Shown piece after piece: positions 13,601 to 25,600 of a DNA stretch of 64,000 nt. The notes beneath the pieces are model-generated. The model was not told the origin of the DNA, searched no databases, and saw only the letters and a list, made by a program, of their open reading frames with translations. Position 1 is the first letter of the stretch; each line of letters opens with the position of its first letter. Source of the DNA: Escallonia rubra (lineage: Eukaryota > Streptophyta > Magnoliopsida > Escalloniales > Escalloniaceae); contig JAVXUO010002192.1 in assembly GCA_033065855.1 (NCBI GenBank), forward strand, positions 1 through 64,000, given 5' to 3'. The position numbers and the translations under genes were made by a program.

Positions 13601-16600
13601 AGGATACGACAAATTTTATAAATATTTTTTTAACTATGTACACTTAGTATTGAGTTTATGAACAGTTTGAATCTTAAGAATCACAATATAAGTATTAGAT
13701 ATTGTTGCCAAGGAAAGATGGTTCGCATGCCACGTGAGGTGCCACAAAGGATGCAGTCTGCGTTGGCTTCCAAGTAGGCAAAGTGGGAGACAGCAAGGAT
13801 GGAGTAAGGGCTGAGAGCAAGGCTCCCTAGACAGATCGCGAGGGCTGGCAGCGCCGCGCAGGCAGGGTGACGACGAACAGGGCCAGCGGTTGACAGTCCG
13901 TGTCAAGGGTGCAGCGTCAAGAGTCCGATGTCAGGGATCCAAATGTCTTTCTCTCACTAGAAAGCCAGAGAGAATGAGCTTTAGAGAGAGAAAGTGAAAT
14001 GTTGAAATGAGAGAGAAGTCCTTGAATAAGCTCCAGAATCCACTATATATAGGCACAGATATGCGCGTGTCATCAGCCGACACGTGTCGTCCTCTGGGAG
14101 TGACACGTCGCCGTAGGGGGTCTCGCAGTCTTGATTGTCCGTCGAATTGCCGGTCCCCGAGTTCGTGTCGTCCTGCCCTTGCAGCGTCCCTCTGCCTGTC
14201 TGAGAAGACTGACCACACTGCGGTAGCATGGTCAGAGTAGCCCGTTGCCCCAGCCTCCAGTCCAAGCCCTTACTGAATCCCACGAGATGCGTCATGAGAC
14301 GCGCTGAGATCCTGGCAGCGGTGAGGGTTGCCCCTGCAGCCAACTGCCAGGCGTGCCGGACACGATGCCCTCTGAGGACCTGCTCCCGTCCCGGAGTGAC
14401 TCGCGGTTCATTGCCCTGGCGGTGTCGATGACCGATGGTAACATGGGCGCACATGCTCACAGCTTGATACTCAGAGTCCGTGGCGAGGGGTCCTTGTGCC
14501 GGAGCACTACAAGCGGAGCCCCCCGTGAGTCCGTCGGGTGATTGTGCCGGCGATGGCCTTAGGGTTGTAAGCCCATCCTTGTTGCGAAGGCCGGAGCCTC
14601 CGGTTGATTGTGCTGGCGAGGGCCGGAGCTCGTCGGTTGATTGTGCTGGCGAGGGCCAGAGCCCCCGGTTGATTGTGCCGGCGAAGGCTTCATGGTTGCA
14701 AGCCCGTCCCGCCGCGAGGGCCGGAGCCCCGTCAGTTTGATTGAGCCGGCGAGGGCTTCATGGTTGCGAGCCCATCCCGCCGCGAGGGCCGGAGCCCCGT
14801 CAGTTTGATTGAGCCGGCGAGGGCTTCATGGTTGCGAGCCCGTCCCGCCGCGAGGGCCGGAGCCCCGTCAGTTTTATTGAGCCTACGACAGAGCGTCGCG
14901 TTACTGAAGATAGCGTGTGAGTGTTGTTGGAGCGAGAAGTCAGTGCCGCTCGACAAGTCCCCCCCTTCGCAGGGCGATGGAGGCCGACCCCCTTGGGGTG
15001 GCCGACCCCCTTGGGTGGCCGACCCCCTTGGGGTGGCCGACCCCCTTGGGGGGAGCACACTTTCGATCGCCGTTTTGAATGCTTAAGGCGCGTAACGCTT
15101 TGACCGAGCAATGATGTTGAGCATGTGTTGACTGTTGTGCGGAGGGGCAACCCGAGCGGGCGCCGCACGCATAAACGGTGTTGGATGCACTGGGCATGGT
15201 CGTCGCTCAGTGCTTAGAGCCCGCTGCGAGGGCCGGAGCCCCCGGTTGATTGTGTCGGTGAGGGCTATAAGGTTGTGAGCCGATCCCGAATGTGAGAGCC
15301 GGAGCCCCGTCGCTTTGATTGAGACGGCGATGGCTATAAGGTTGTGAGCCCATCCCGGATGCAAGGGCCGAAGCCCCGTCGCTTCGATTGAGACAGCGAT
15401 GGCTATAAGGTTGAGAGCCCATCTCGGATGCGAGGGCCGGAGCCCCGTCGCTTTGATTGAGACGGCGATGGCTATAAGGTTGTGAGCCCATCCCGGATGC
15501 GAGGGCCGGAGCCCCGTCGCTTTGATTGAGACGGCGATGGCTATAAGGTTGAGAGCCCATCCCGGATGCGAGGGCCGGAGCCCAGCCCATCCCGGATGCG
15601 AGGGCCGGAGCCCCGTCGCTTTGATTGAGACGGCGATGGCTATAAGGTTGAGAGCCCATCCCGGATGCGAGGGCCGGAGCCCCGTCGCTTCGATGGAGAC
15701 GGCGATGGCTATAAGGTTGAGACCCCATCCCGGATACGAGGGCCGGAGCCCCGTCGCTTTGATTGAGCAGGTGAGGGCCGGAGCCCCCAGTTGATTGTGT
15801 CGGCGAGGGCTTTAAGGTTGCGAGCCCGTCCCGCCGCGAGGAGTCCTTGTGCCGGAGCACTCGGAGCGCGTCAAGGTAGCATCCCGGAGGAGCCGTTTAC
15901 CCGACTAGCCGAGGTAGCATCCCGGAGGATCCGTCTACCTGGCGGAAGGGGAGTTGAAAAGATGTGTCCCGGAGGAGTCGTCTATTCCTGCGGGATGTTG
16001 CACACTCCGGAGAGTGGGTTGAAGCATGTTCCACGACCAAGGCAAGGTGCGCATGGGGTGGTGAATGAGTGCGGTGCCCAGTGGGCATGTAACATGATTG
16101 TGGCGCACGGGTGCGGCGACTACCGTCGCGAGACAATACCTAGTGCTGAGGCACATATCACGAGAACGGTGCATGAGAGCGGCGACGAGTGTCGCGAGAC
16201 CGAGACGATACTTGGTGCCGGGGGCACATATCAGGAGAATGGTGCATGAGAGCGGCGACGAGTGTCGCGGGACGATACTTGGTGCCGGGGGCACGTATCA
16301 CGAGAACGGTGCATGAGAGTGGCGACGATTGTCACGGGACGATACTTGGTGCCGGGGGCACGTATTATGAGAAGGACGATACTTGGTGCTGGGGGCACGT
16401 AGGGTGAGAGAGAGACAGTGGGATGGATGTATCAGTGGCGCGGCGTATGGGCATTACAACGTGTGAGAGTGCGGTGCGCGGGCGCCGGCGACGAAGGTCG
16501 CGGAGATGGCGCAAGGGCGACGAGAGTTGCGGAGGTGTCATGCGGATGCATGCGATGAAGGTTGCGGAGATGGTGCGCGGGCAACGAGAGTTGCGGAGGT

Positions 16601-19600
16601 GTCATGCGGATGCGGGCGACAAAGGTCGCGGAGATGGTGCGTGAGCGTGGCGACGAAGGTCGCAGAGACGAGAGTCGCGGGGGTGTCATGCGGATGCGGG
16701 CGACGAATGTCGAAGAGATGGCATGCGGGCGACGAGAGTCGCAGAGCTGGCGCCGAACGCGGGCGACGAAGGTCGCGGAGGTGGTGCGCTGGCGACGAGA
16801 GTCGCGGAGCTGTCATGCAGATGCGGGCGACGAATGGCGAAGAGATGGGGCGTGGCGACGAAGGTCGCGAAGATAGCGCGGGGGCGCGGCGACGAAGGTC
16901 GTTGAGATGGTGTACTGGCGACGAGAGTCGCGGAGATGATGCGCTGGCGATGAGAGTCGCACAGCTGGCGCGCGGACGCGGGCGACGAATGTCGAAGAGA
17001 TGGGGCGTGGCGACGAGGGTCGCGAAGATGGCGCGGGGGCGCGGCGACGAAGGTCGTTGAGATGGTGTACTGGCGACGAGAGTCGCGGAGAGGATGCGCT
17101 GGCGACGAGAGTCGCACAGCTGGCGCGCGGACGCGGGCGACGAATGTCGCGGAGATGGCGACGAAGGTCGCAGAGATGGTGTGTGGGCGACGAGAGTCGC
17201 AGAGCTGGCGCGCGCGCGCGGAAGCAGGCGACGAAGGTCGCGGAGATGTTTCCCAGGCGATAGGCGACGAGCGTCGCGGAGAGAGTGCATGAGTGCTGGC
17301 GACGAGGGTCGCGGAGATGGAGCGCGGGCGACGAAGGTCGCGGAGAGAGAGAGCACGGGCGCTTGCGACGAGGGTCGCGAGTATGTTTCCCGGGCTATGG
17401 GCGACGAAGGTCGCGAAGACGGCGCAGATAGAGCGCACGGGCGCTGGCGACGAGGGTCGCGAGGACGTTGCCCGAGCGATAGGTGACGAGCGTCGCGAAG
17501 AGGGCGCATAGGCGCTGGCGACGAGGGTCGCGAAGACGGCGCCCGGGCGACGGGCGACGAAGGTCGCGAAGACGTTGCCCGGGCGATAGGCGACGAGCGT
17601 CGCGATGCTGTTCGGCCGTCACGAGTGGACGTGGCTTTGAAGATGGTGGTGTTGGTGCAATGGGTAAGGGACGAAGAGAATGGCCGAGGGGGTGGCCTGG
17701 AGTGAGGGTGGCCGAAGGTGGGTGAGGAGGCCGAGGCCAAAGGTGGTGGGCCGAAGGGTGGTCGGCGAGGTGGAGATGGCCGAAGTTGAAGGTGGGTCGG
17801 CCATGGGTCGACCGGGGTGGTGGGGGTCGGCAGCACAGCGCCTTCGGCCGCGCGACGGCGGGCTTACTGGGTCAAGGAAGAGGGAGAGAGAGGGGCCGAG
17901 GGGGGGGGTCGGCCAGAGGGGGTCGGGACAGCAGGGGGGGTCGGCGTGGGGAGTTGGGTCGGCCAGGGGGGTCGCGGGGAGAGTGGCCGAGGTTGCGGAA
18001 GGGGGAAAGGAGATGCGGCGCTGCCGCGCGCAGGTGCGGGCTTACGCGGTCGGGGAAGAGGGAGAGAGAGGCCGAGGGGTCGGGATAGCAGGGGGGTCGG
18101 CGGGGTGGTTGGGTTGACCAGGGGGGGTCGCGGGGAGCAGCGGGGTTGGCCGGGGGAGGGTCGGCAGGGAGAGGAAAAAGAGGGGAGGGGGAAGGCGCGG
18201 CCGCGCGGCGAGGGGCTGCCGCGGGGGGGCTGCCGGAGGGTGGAAGGCGGTGGGGAGTGGGGTCGGGAGGAGAGAGCTCGGCGGGAGAAGGGAAGACGCC
18301 GGGAAGGGCGGCCGGCGGTGGGCAGGCGCGGCAAAGCTGGTGGCGGCGCATGACAGGTGCGGCGCAAGGTTGGTGCGGCGCCAGGAGAAAAGAGAATTAG
18401 GGTTCTGGGGAATTAGGGTTGGATCGGTTCCGGGTCGGGCTCGGGCAAGAGGGCGGGTGACCCACTGGAACTGAGTGAAGAGAGGGGAAAATGGGGCGAG
18501 GCAGGCGCGGGTCGGACCACGCGGGTGGGTTCTGCCCACCTTCTTCATTTGCTGTTTGACTTGGAAAAAGAAAGAGAAATGAGATTTTTTTTTTTTTTTT
18601 TTTTGGGAGCCTATAAAAGGAGCATGAGAGGGAATGAAAATTTGTGAGTGTTGGAGAGAGCACCGGAGGGTGAAAGATTTGGCAAAAAATTTTTTAAGTG
18701 CAGAAAGAGAATGAGAGGGTGATGATCCGACCACGATCATGTAGGGTGCGAGGGAGGTTCGAAAAAAATCTAAGTGTTGAGAAATGTTTCAAGTGTCGAA
18801 AAGAAAAAAATTTGTCTAAGTGTTGAGCTGGGGCAAGGGTGCCGAGGGGAGCCGCGAGGGTGATGACCCGTCCGCGAAAAACGAAGAAATTTTTCTAAGT
18901 CTGGAAAAGTGAAGAGGGAGCCGAGTGAAGTCGCGGGGGTGGTGACCCGTCCGCGAAAAACGAAGAAATTTTTCTAAAGTCTGGAAAAGTGAAGAGAGCC
19001 GAGTGAAGCCACGTTGGTGATGACCCGACCGCGAAAAATGAAGAAATTTTTTTAAGTGTTGAAAAGGAAAGGAAAAGGGCATGAGGAGGCGATGTGACCG
19101 CGATCGCGACCACGAGGGGTTGAGATGAGAGGGAGGGGGGGACTTAGAACGGCGGGCAGATATGGACGACCGACTAAGTCACAGAGGCGATAGCTAGCGT
19201 GGCTCGAGCCACCCCGCGCACCACGTACCAAGTTGCTGCAATGTGAGGCAGAAGGGGTTAGGAAGTGGTGAAGCCCCCAAGGGAGTGGGTGATGGCATCA
19301 AAGGTGGTGCCATTAGAACGATGTTAGCTTGAAAATTTTCTAAGTCTGGAAGTGATAGCCTCTTGGATGGCTGGGTCGAGGTTGTGACCGGTAGACCTTG
19401 ATAGTCCTGCGTTGCTGAGTCAAGGTTGCTTGAGTGTGGCAGACTGCAACACGATGCTCACCTCCCCAGCGGAGTCGCCAAATGTTGCCAAGGAAAGATG
19501 GTTCGCATGCCACGTGAGGTGCCACAAAGGATGCAGTCTGCGTTGGCTTCCAAGTAGGCAAAGTGGGAGACAGCAAGGATGGAGTAAGGGCTGAGAGCAA

Positions 19601-22600
19601 GGCTCCCTAGACAGATCGCGAGGGCTGGCAGCGCCGCGCAGGCAGGGTGACGACGAACAGCGCCAGCGGTTGACAGTCCGCGTCAAGGGTGCAGCGTCAA
19701 GAGTCCGATGTCAGGGATCCAAATGTCTTTCTCTCACTAGAAAGCCAAAGAGAATGAGCTTTAGAGAGAGAAAGTGAAATGTTGAAATAAGAGAGAAGTC
19801 CTTGAATAAGCTCCAGAATCCACTATATATAGGCACAGATATGCGCGTGTCATCAGCCGACACGTGTCGTCCTCTGGGAGTGACACGTCGCCGTAGGGGG
19901 TCTCGCAGTCTTGATTGTCCGTCGAATTTCCGGTCCCCGAGTTCGTGTCGTCCTGCCCTTGCAGCGTCCCTCTGCCTGTCTGAGAAGACTGACCACACTG
20001 CGGTAGCATGGTCAGAGTAGCCCGTTGCCCCAGCCTCCAGTCCAAGCCCTTACTGAATCCCACGAGATGCGTCATGAGACGCGCTGAGATCCTGGCAGCG
20101 GTGAGGGTTGCCCCTGCAGCCAACTGCCAGGCGTGCCGGACACGATGCCCTCCGAGGACCTGCTCCCGTCCCGGAGTGACTCGCGGTTCATTGCCCTGGC
20201 GGTGTCGATGACCGATGGTAACATGGGCGCACATGCTCACAGCTTGATACTCAGAGTCCGTGGCGAGGGGTCCTCGTGCCGGAGCACTACGAGCGGAGCC
20301 CCCCGTGAGTCCGTCGGGTGATTGTGCCGGCGATGGCCTTAGGGTTGTAAGCCCATCCTTGTTGCGAAGGCCGGAGCCTCCGGTTGATTGTGCTAGCGAG
20401 GGCCGGAGCTCATCGGTTGATTGTGCTGGCGAGGGCCGGAGCCCCCAGTTGATTGTGCCGGCGAAGGCTTCATGGTTGCAAGCCCGTCCCGCCGCGAGGG
20501 CCGGAGCCCCGTCAGTTTGATTGAGCCGGCGAGGGCTTCATGGTTGCGAGCCCGTCCCGCCGCGAGGGCCGGAGCCCCGTCAGTTTGATTGAGCCGGCGA
20601 GGGCTTCATGGTTGCGAGCCCATCCCGCCGCGAGGGCCGGAGCCCCGTCAGTTTGATTGAGCCGGCGAGGGCTTCATGGTTGCGAGCCCGTCCCGCCGCG
20701 AGGGCCGGAGCCCCGTCAGTTTGATTGAGCCTACGACAGAGCGTCGCGTTACTGAAGATAGCGTGTGAGTGTTGTTGGAGCGAGAAGTCAGTGCCGCTCG
20801 ACAAGTCCCCCCCTTCGCAGGGCGATGGAGGCCGACCCCCTTGGGGTGGCCGACCCCCTTGGGGGGAGCACACTTTCGATCGCCGTTTTGAATGCTTAAG
20901 GCCCGTAACGCTTTGACCGAGCAATGATGTTGAGCATGTGTTGACTGTTGTGCGGGTGACGTGTCGTGCCACTGGAGTCTTTTAGCGGGCCCTGGGGTGC
21001 GGTCCAGAATAGGTTGTGAACAGATATATGTATAAGAAAATATTAATATTCGAACCAAAGTAGTGAATGTTTAAGTCTAATGTGCTGCACGGAGATACGG
21101 CAAATTTTATAAATATTTTTTTAACTATGTACACTCACTATTGAATTTCTAAACAATTTGAATCTTAAGAATCACAATATAAGTATTAGATATATGTATA
21201 AGAAAATATTAATATTCGAACCAAAGTAGTGAATGTTTAAGTTTAATGGGCTGCTTCGTAAATTTTGAAGCTTTCAATCAAATTAGTGAGAGTTTGTTAT
21301 ATTTAATGGGCTGTTTTGTAAATATTAAAATTGAATAGCTGAACACAATAAAGTTTATGTGGTATTACCTTTATTTCTTTGAAGTACTGGGGCTGTTAAA
21401 TAATAAGTTAGTAAGTGGGTTAAATGAAATAACAAATTTGTCTCCAGCCACATCGATATCATCGACAACGATAACAGCGGGACTCCCTCTTCTTCTTCAT
21501 CCCACATCGCCGCACGCAGTACGTTGTACGCCGGCACTTTTGAGCCCTACTAGACTGCTAAGTCAGTTGAACTCCTTAGACTGAGCAAAGACAAAAGCTA
21601 GATAGAGGACAAGGACATAACACAATGCTTGAAGAAAGCTTGGATGATTTGGCCAAATGATGCCCTCGCCTATTTATCTATCTCCACCTCCTCCATGGAT
21701 GGTGTTGATCTATTCGATCCTAAAGTTTACAATGTGTCTAGAATTCTCCCTAGAACTATCTAGATGTTTACATGTACTACAAGTCTCTAGAATTCTCTAT
21801 AATGTACAAGTTAGAGACTTAGAGAAACTAGAAAACATTCTAAGACTGCACTAGTAAGCTGCCCCGTCCTGTCTCCATAAGTTTTCGAGAAGTCTCTATG
21901 GCATATATATTTTGGGATAGCCTTGAAAATCTGTATCTTTTCACGCGATACGGGAGATACCGCTATCTTAAGACCATTAGCGACAAAGATCATTTACACT
22001 TATGGAAACATAAAATAGGATTTTACTGATTGATTTGGTTGAGTTACAAGCCTCCTGCAAATCTATTTACAAGTATAGAAGACAATTAAAATATTTGAAA
22101 TCATCGTACTTATCTCAACTTAATCTAAAATGCCAACTACTTATCACATTATCCAATTATATAATTATCCTAAATCTAGAATATTCCAATATTCTCTAAT
22201 ATCCCCTTCAAACGCAAAGAAATCTTAAATGATATTGCCCTGAATTTGATTACAGTAATAACCTAAAGAAAGAATAACCCAAACGTCAACCAAGCATTTG
22301 ATTGCATGCAAGTCTGTTCACTGCAAGCAACCAACTCGCCATCAGAAGTCAAGTCATGCCACATGTAAATACCACCCATAGGATTGAGAACAACTTTGCA
22401 CAAGAGCGAGTGACAAAGAAAGCAAGTTTCAAGCACACTGAGGTTCAAGCAACAAAAAAGAGTAGAGGAAAGAAATGCAAGAATTTGTTCATTAAGGCAT
22501 GATTTCTTTTCTGGAAGGTTAAGATTTTGTGAACCCAAAAGAGACAAGATACAAGCAACAGAAGTAAAATCCTAGAAGAAGATGAGAAAGAAGGTTGAAG

Positions 22601-25600
22601 TGGTTATGTTAAGGAGATATGTGTCTAGGAAGCACGGACACCTCCTCCGGGTCGAGGTATCATGTCTGACACAGACCGACACCCGAGCACCCCTCGGACA
22701 CCTCCGAACACGTTGCCAGACAAATCTTTGAGGTGTCCGGATATTTTTTGTATATTTTCAGTAATCAGACATCATGTTGGACACCTTACGCAGAAGTGTC
22801 CAACACCTACGAGGCAAAACTGCAAAATTTTAAACTTAGGGTCTGTTTGATAGAGCTTTTTTTTTTTGTTTTCAGTTTTTAGAGAGCAGCTTAATTTTTT
22901 TTTTTTGTTTGATAACCCTTTTTTTTGTAGTTTTTTTTTTTTGGGTGTTTGGTAACCCTTTTTATTTTGACATTTTTCTTGTGGTGGTTTGCGGTGGTGG
23001 GGCGTAGCGGTGGTCGACGGCGGTGGTCGCCGGCAGGCAGCCGGCGGTTGTCGCAGCAGTCGCCGACAGAGGCTACCGCCGGTGGTAGCCCGAGGTGGCT
23101 GCCGCCCGGTGGTGGTTGCCGGAGGTGGCTGCCGGAGGTGACTGTCGGCGGTGGTGGCCGGAGGTGGCTGCCGCCTGGTGGTGGTTGCCGGCGGCCGAAG
23201 GTGGCTGTCTGGCAGCGGTGGTGGCCGGAGGTGGCCTCTGGCCAACGGTGGTGGCCACCGCCCACCGCCACCCGGTGGTGGCTGCCGGCCGCCGGAGGTG
23301 GCTGTCGGTGGCTGCCGGGCGGCGGTGGGCGGTTGCTACCAGCGGTTGAGGTCTAAAAAAAAAAAATTTAAATTTAAAACAAAAAGATTTTTTTCCTCTT
23401 TTTACTCTACAACTTTTTAAATTGAAAAAAAAAAAGTGTTACCAAACACTCCTAATTTTTCCAATTTTTAAAACTGAAAAAAAAAAGAGCAAAAAAAAAC
23501 CGTGTCAAATGGCCCCTTAAATTGTGGTTGTGATGAAATGTTGGGGAAATATGCGGTTGTATTACAAATCAGAAGAGTAGGGCAAACCCCAATAGTAGAT
23601 TGTATTCCAATCAACTTATGCCTAACTAAGAGGGAGACAGGGTTGTCCGACGAAGGCAATCTAACATAGAAGACAAATCTCTTAATTGATAAGCGTGTGC
23701 AGGGAAAAGGTTGATGATGGAGGTCCTGAGGGCAATAAATGTGACAAGGCAATTGATATTGATTAAATTTTGGTGGATGGAAGAGAGAAAAGCCGTTTAT
23801 CTTTTCCTTTTGGCATGTTTTTATGGGATCTTGCACTAAAGTATTTTTTTTTTAATAATAACTTGATTGCAAGTGTGACTTTGTTTTATAGTTTACTACT
23901 TGGAGTTTCACTTTTCATGAAGAAGGAACGTGCTTGAAACCTTTATAAACATGCCCATACATAATATATACATAGATATTAGCGGTGTCCCGCGGTATCA
24001 AAAATCTATTATTTTGGAAATTGGGGTGTCCGGTCCCCGTCAGTGTCCCTGTCAAACGCGGTGCATGTGCCCGTGCTACTTAGATATGTGTCGACAGAAA
24101 AACTACGACATAAGAAGCACAAAGGATCATGTTTAAGAGAAACGATATGCAGAATTCATTGTTTTGGGAAAATCTCTGGCATGATTTGTAACTTTCAAAG
24201 CCACTCAAGCAAATAACATGACCACCTTCTATAAGACGCAAAATATTAATGGCGGCATCATATAACTGAAGAAATAAATCACCACAGATCAAAAAAAGAG
24301 TTCGGAAAAGAAATTGCAGAAGCAGAGGGATATATAGCTGCAGCAGTAGCCAGCAAAAGACGAAGGCAGTGAGCGACAAATATGAAAAAGAAGTGGTGGT
24401 AGAGGAATAAAGTTATTTCCTTCTCTTGGGGCCGATCAGGGACAGAAAAAGAAACTACAAAGTAGATCGAAAAAGCTAAAAACATCAGAACATGACACGT
24501 TGCAAACTAAGCAAGAAAGAAAATATTTGGCCGGGCACCAAAAAAGGAAAACAATCAGATAATGCTCTGATGCCAAGTGGAAACAAAAAATAGGATTCTA
24601 TTGAGAAGTTCAGTTGAATTACATGTTTATAGGTGTAGAAGAAAATCAAAATGTTCAAATCATCAGACTTATCTTAACCTAACTGTTGGAGACAAAGGGT
24701 CATTTAAACTAACAAATTTGTAGCAGACAATGAATAGATCTTGAAAAGAACACATTAAAATTCAAATTCCCTTACAACTTTATCTCTCTACATATTCCTT
24801 TTTGCACCTTACAAATCATAGATAAAATAGCGTTTTCTAGTCTTCTTATGCAACTCCTACACATGTAAAAATCTATCACTACCCACTACGTCAACAACTT
24901 ATTAGCCCATGACTTGCAGTAAGCATACACGAAACTAGTATACTTGTAACTTACACCAACCCACTACTTCAACAACTTATTAGCCCACTACTTGCAATAA
25001 GCATACATGACATTGATGTACTTGCAACTTACACCACAAATGCACCACTAGCACAAACGTTATTTGATCCGCTAATATAAGCTACTAATGTACCACTCTA
25101 TTGGCAAATAAAGCATATTAAGTTTATTTTTTAATCACCATTGTTGAGAGACTTGGTAAATGCCAAAACTGGTCTACATGTCCAACCAGTCCTTTTTAAG
25201 TGACGTTTATCGCATGTGGGTCATCTTTACATTGGACCTTTGACTCTATGTGACTTGTGTGCATACTTGATCTTAACCGTTTTCTTTAGACAATCCTTCT
25301 AACTCTTCTGGACCAAAAAAAGTCTTCTGCTCACCCAACCTGTGTCACTTAACAAATTCTTCAATCCAAATAGGGAATGTGCTTACTCTTCACAAAATCA
25401 CTTTCTTTGACAAGCATGACAACCAATTTATCAAGATAATTTTCTAGGACAAAATTTTTAAATTACCATCTTTAACAACACATTAGTCTGGAATCATTTC
25501 CACTTTCTTGACCATGTCAAAACATTTCGTAATTCTTGAAATTGAGGCACGCCATCTAACGAAAGTGAGTCAAACAAATTTTGTTCTTTCAGCAAATCTG

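Larger units (their letters stand above)
13703..21022 (-). mobile_element. LARD-like non-autonomous LTR element with perfect target duplication
   Basis: The element runs from TGTTGCCAAGG at 13703 to TTGTGAACA at 21022 and is flanked by GATAT at 13698-13702 and 21023-21027. LTRs are 13703 to about 15141 and 19483-21022. Just inside the right LTR is the sequence TCCCCAGCGGAGTCGCCA, identical to the 3' end plus CCA of plant tRNA-Arg(ACG). Its complement is therefore the primer-binding site, which fixes the element on the minus strand with the right LTR as 5' LTR. The LTR TATA box agrees. The 4.3-kb interior has no gag or pol; it is GC-rich tandem repeats. The LTRs differ by roughly fifteen substitutions by eye plus repeat-number changes, so the insertion is fairly recent. 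A large non-coding LTR element of this kind is a LARD; it would depend on proteins supplied by an autonomous partner. Confidence 0.88.
12080..21970 (-). mobile_element. Decayed Ty3/Gypsy element, interrupted by a younger LARD-like element
   Basis: Related direct repeats lie at about 12080-12560 and about 21500-21965. Shared blocks include GCACTTTTGAG, GTGTCT.GAATTCTCCCTAGAA and TGTCTCCATAAG. Between them, on the minus strand, are protease and integrase remnants (12734-13420). Polarity agrees: the pol C terminus lies next to the left (3') repeat. The reverse transcriptase and RNase H region is missing, and the 7.3-kb element at 13703-21022 has inserted between the protease remnant and the right repeat. 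Boundaries are approximate and the element is dead. Confidence 0.55.
22003..24700 (-). mobile_element. Decayed Ty1/Copia-like element with short LTRs
   Basis: The left repeat is 22003-22201: it starts TGGAAACATAAAATAGGATT and ends TCTAATA next to a pyrimidine tract TCCCCTTC, which is a polypurine tract on the minus strand. A related repeat starts at 24579 with TGGAAACAAAAAATAGGATT. Directly inside it lies GCTCTGATGCCA (24565-24576), the complement of TGGCATCAGAGC. This is one base off the initiator-Met tRNA primer-binding site used by most plant Copia elements. The element therefore reads on the minus strand. The interior lacks recognisable gag-pol and is occupied by other insertions (22631-24078). 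The outer end of the right repeat is lost or displaced. Confidence 0.55.

Noticed and set aside
13981-14460. 159-codon minus-strand frame, repeated at 19761-20240
   Set aside because: It lies inside the two LTRs and spans the TATA box; it is present only because the LTRs are duplicated.
15207-15860. 217-codon minus-strand frame with a 23-residue repeat
   Set aside because: The 69-bp repeat unit is divisible by three and lacks stops in this frame. It lies in a non-coding LTR element and resembles no known protein.
14690-17620. CRISPR-like array
   Set aside because: The repeats are contiguous or diverged minisatellites without unique spacers of constant length, in a plant retroelement; no cas genes exist here.
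16538-17836. 432-codon open frame on the minus strand (and long frames on the plus strand over the same region)
   Set aside because: It is a translation of the GCGAC/GTCGC minisatellite: Arg/Ser/Pro low complexity, several overlapping frames open at once on both strands, and no domain. Open frames are expected from GC-rich stop-poor repeats.
17864-18740. Proline-rich frames of 159-232 codons on the minus strand
   Set aside because: They are compositional artefacts of the G-rich LARD interior; several frames are open together and one runs through the poly-T tract.
19463-19482. Possible tRNA-Arg gene fragment
   Set aside because: Only the last 18 bases plus CCA match. Genomic plant tRNA genes do not encode CCA, and the position next to an LTR identifies it as a primer-binding site.
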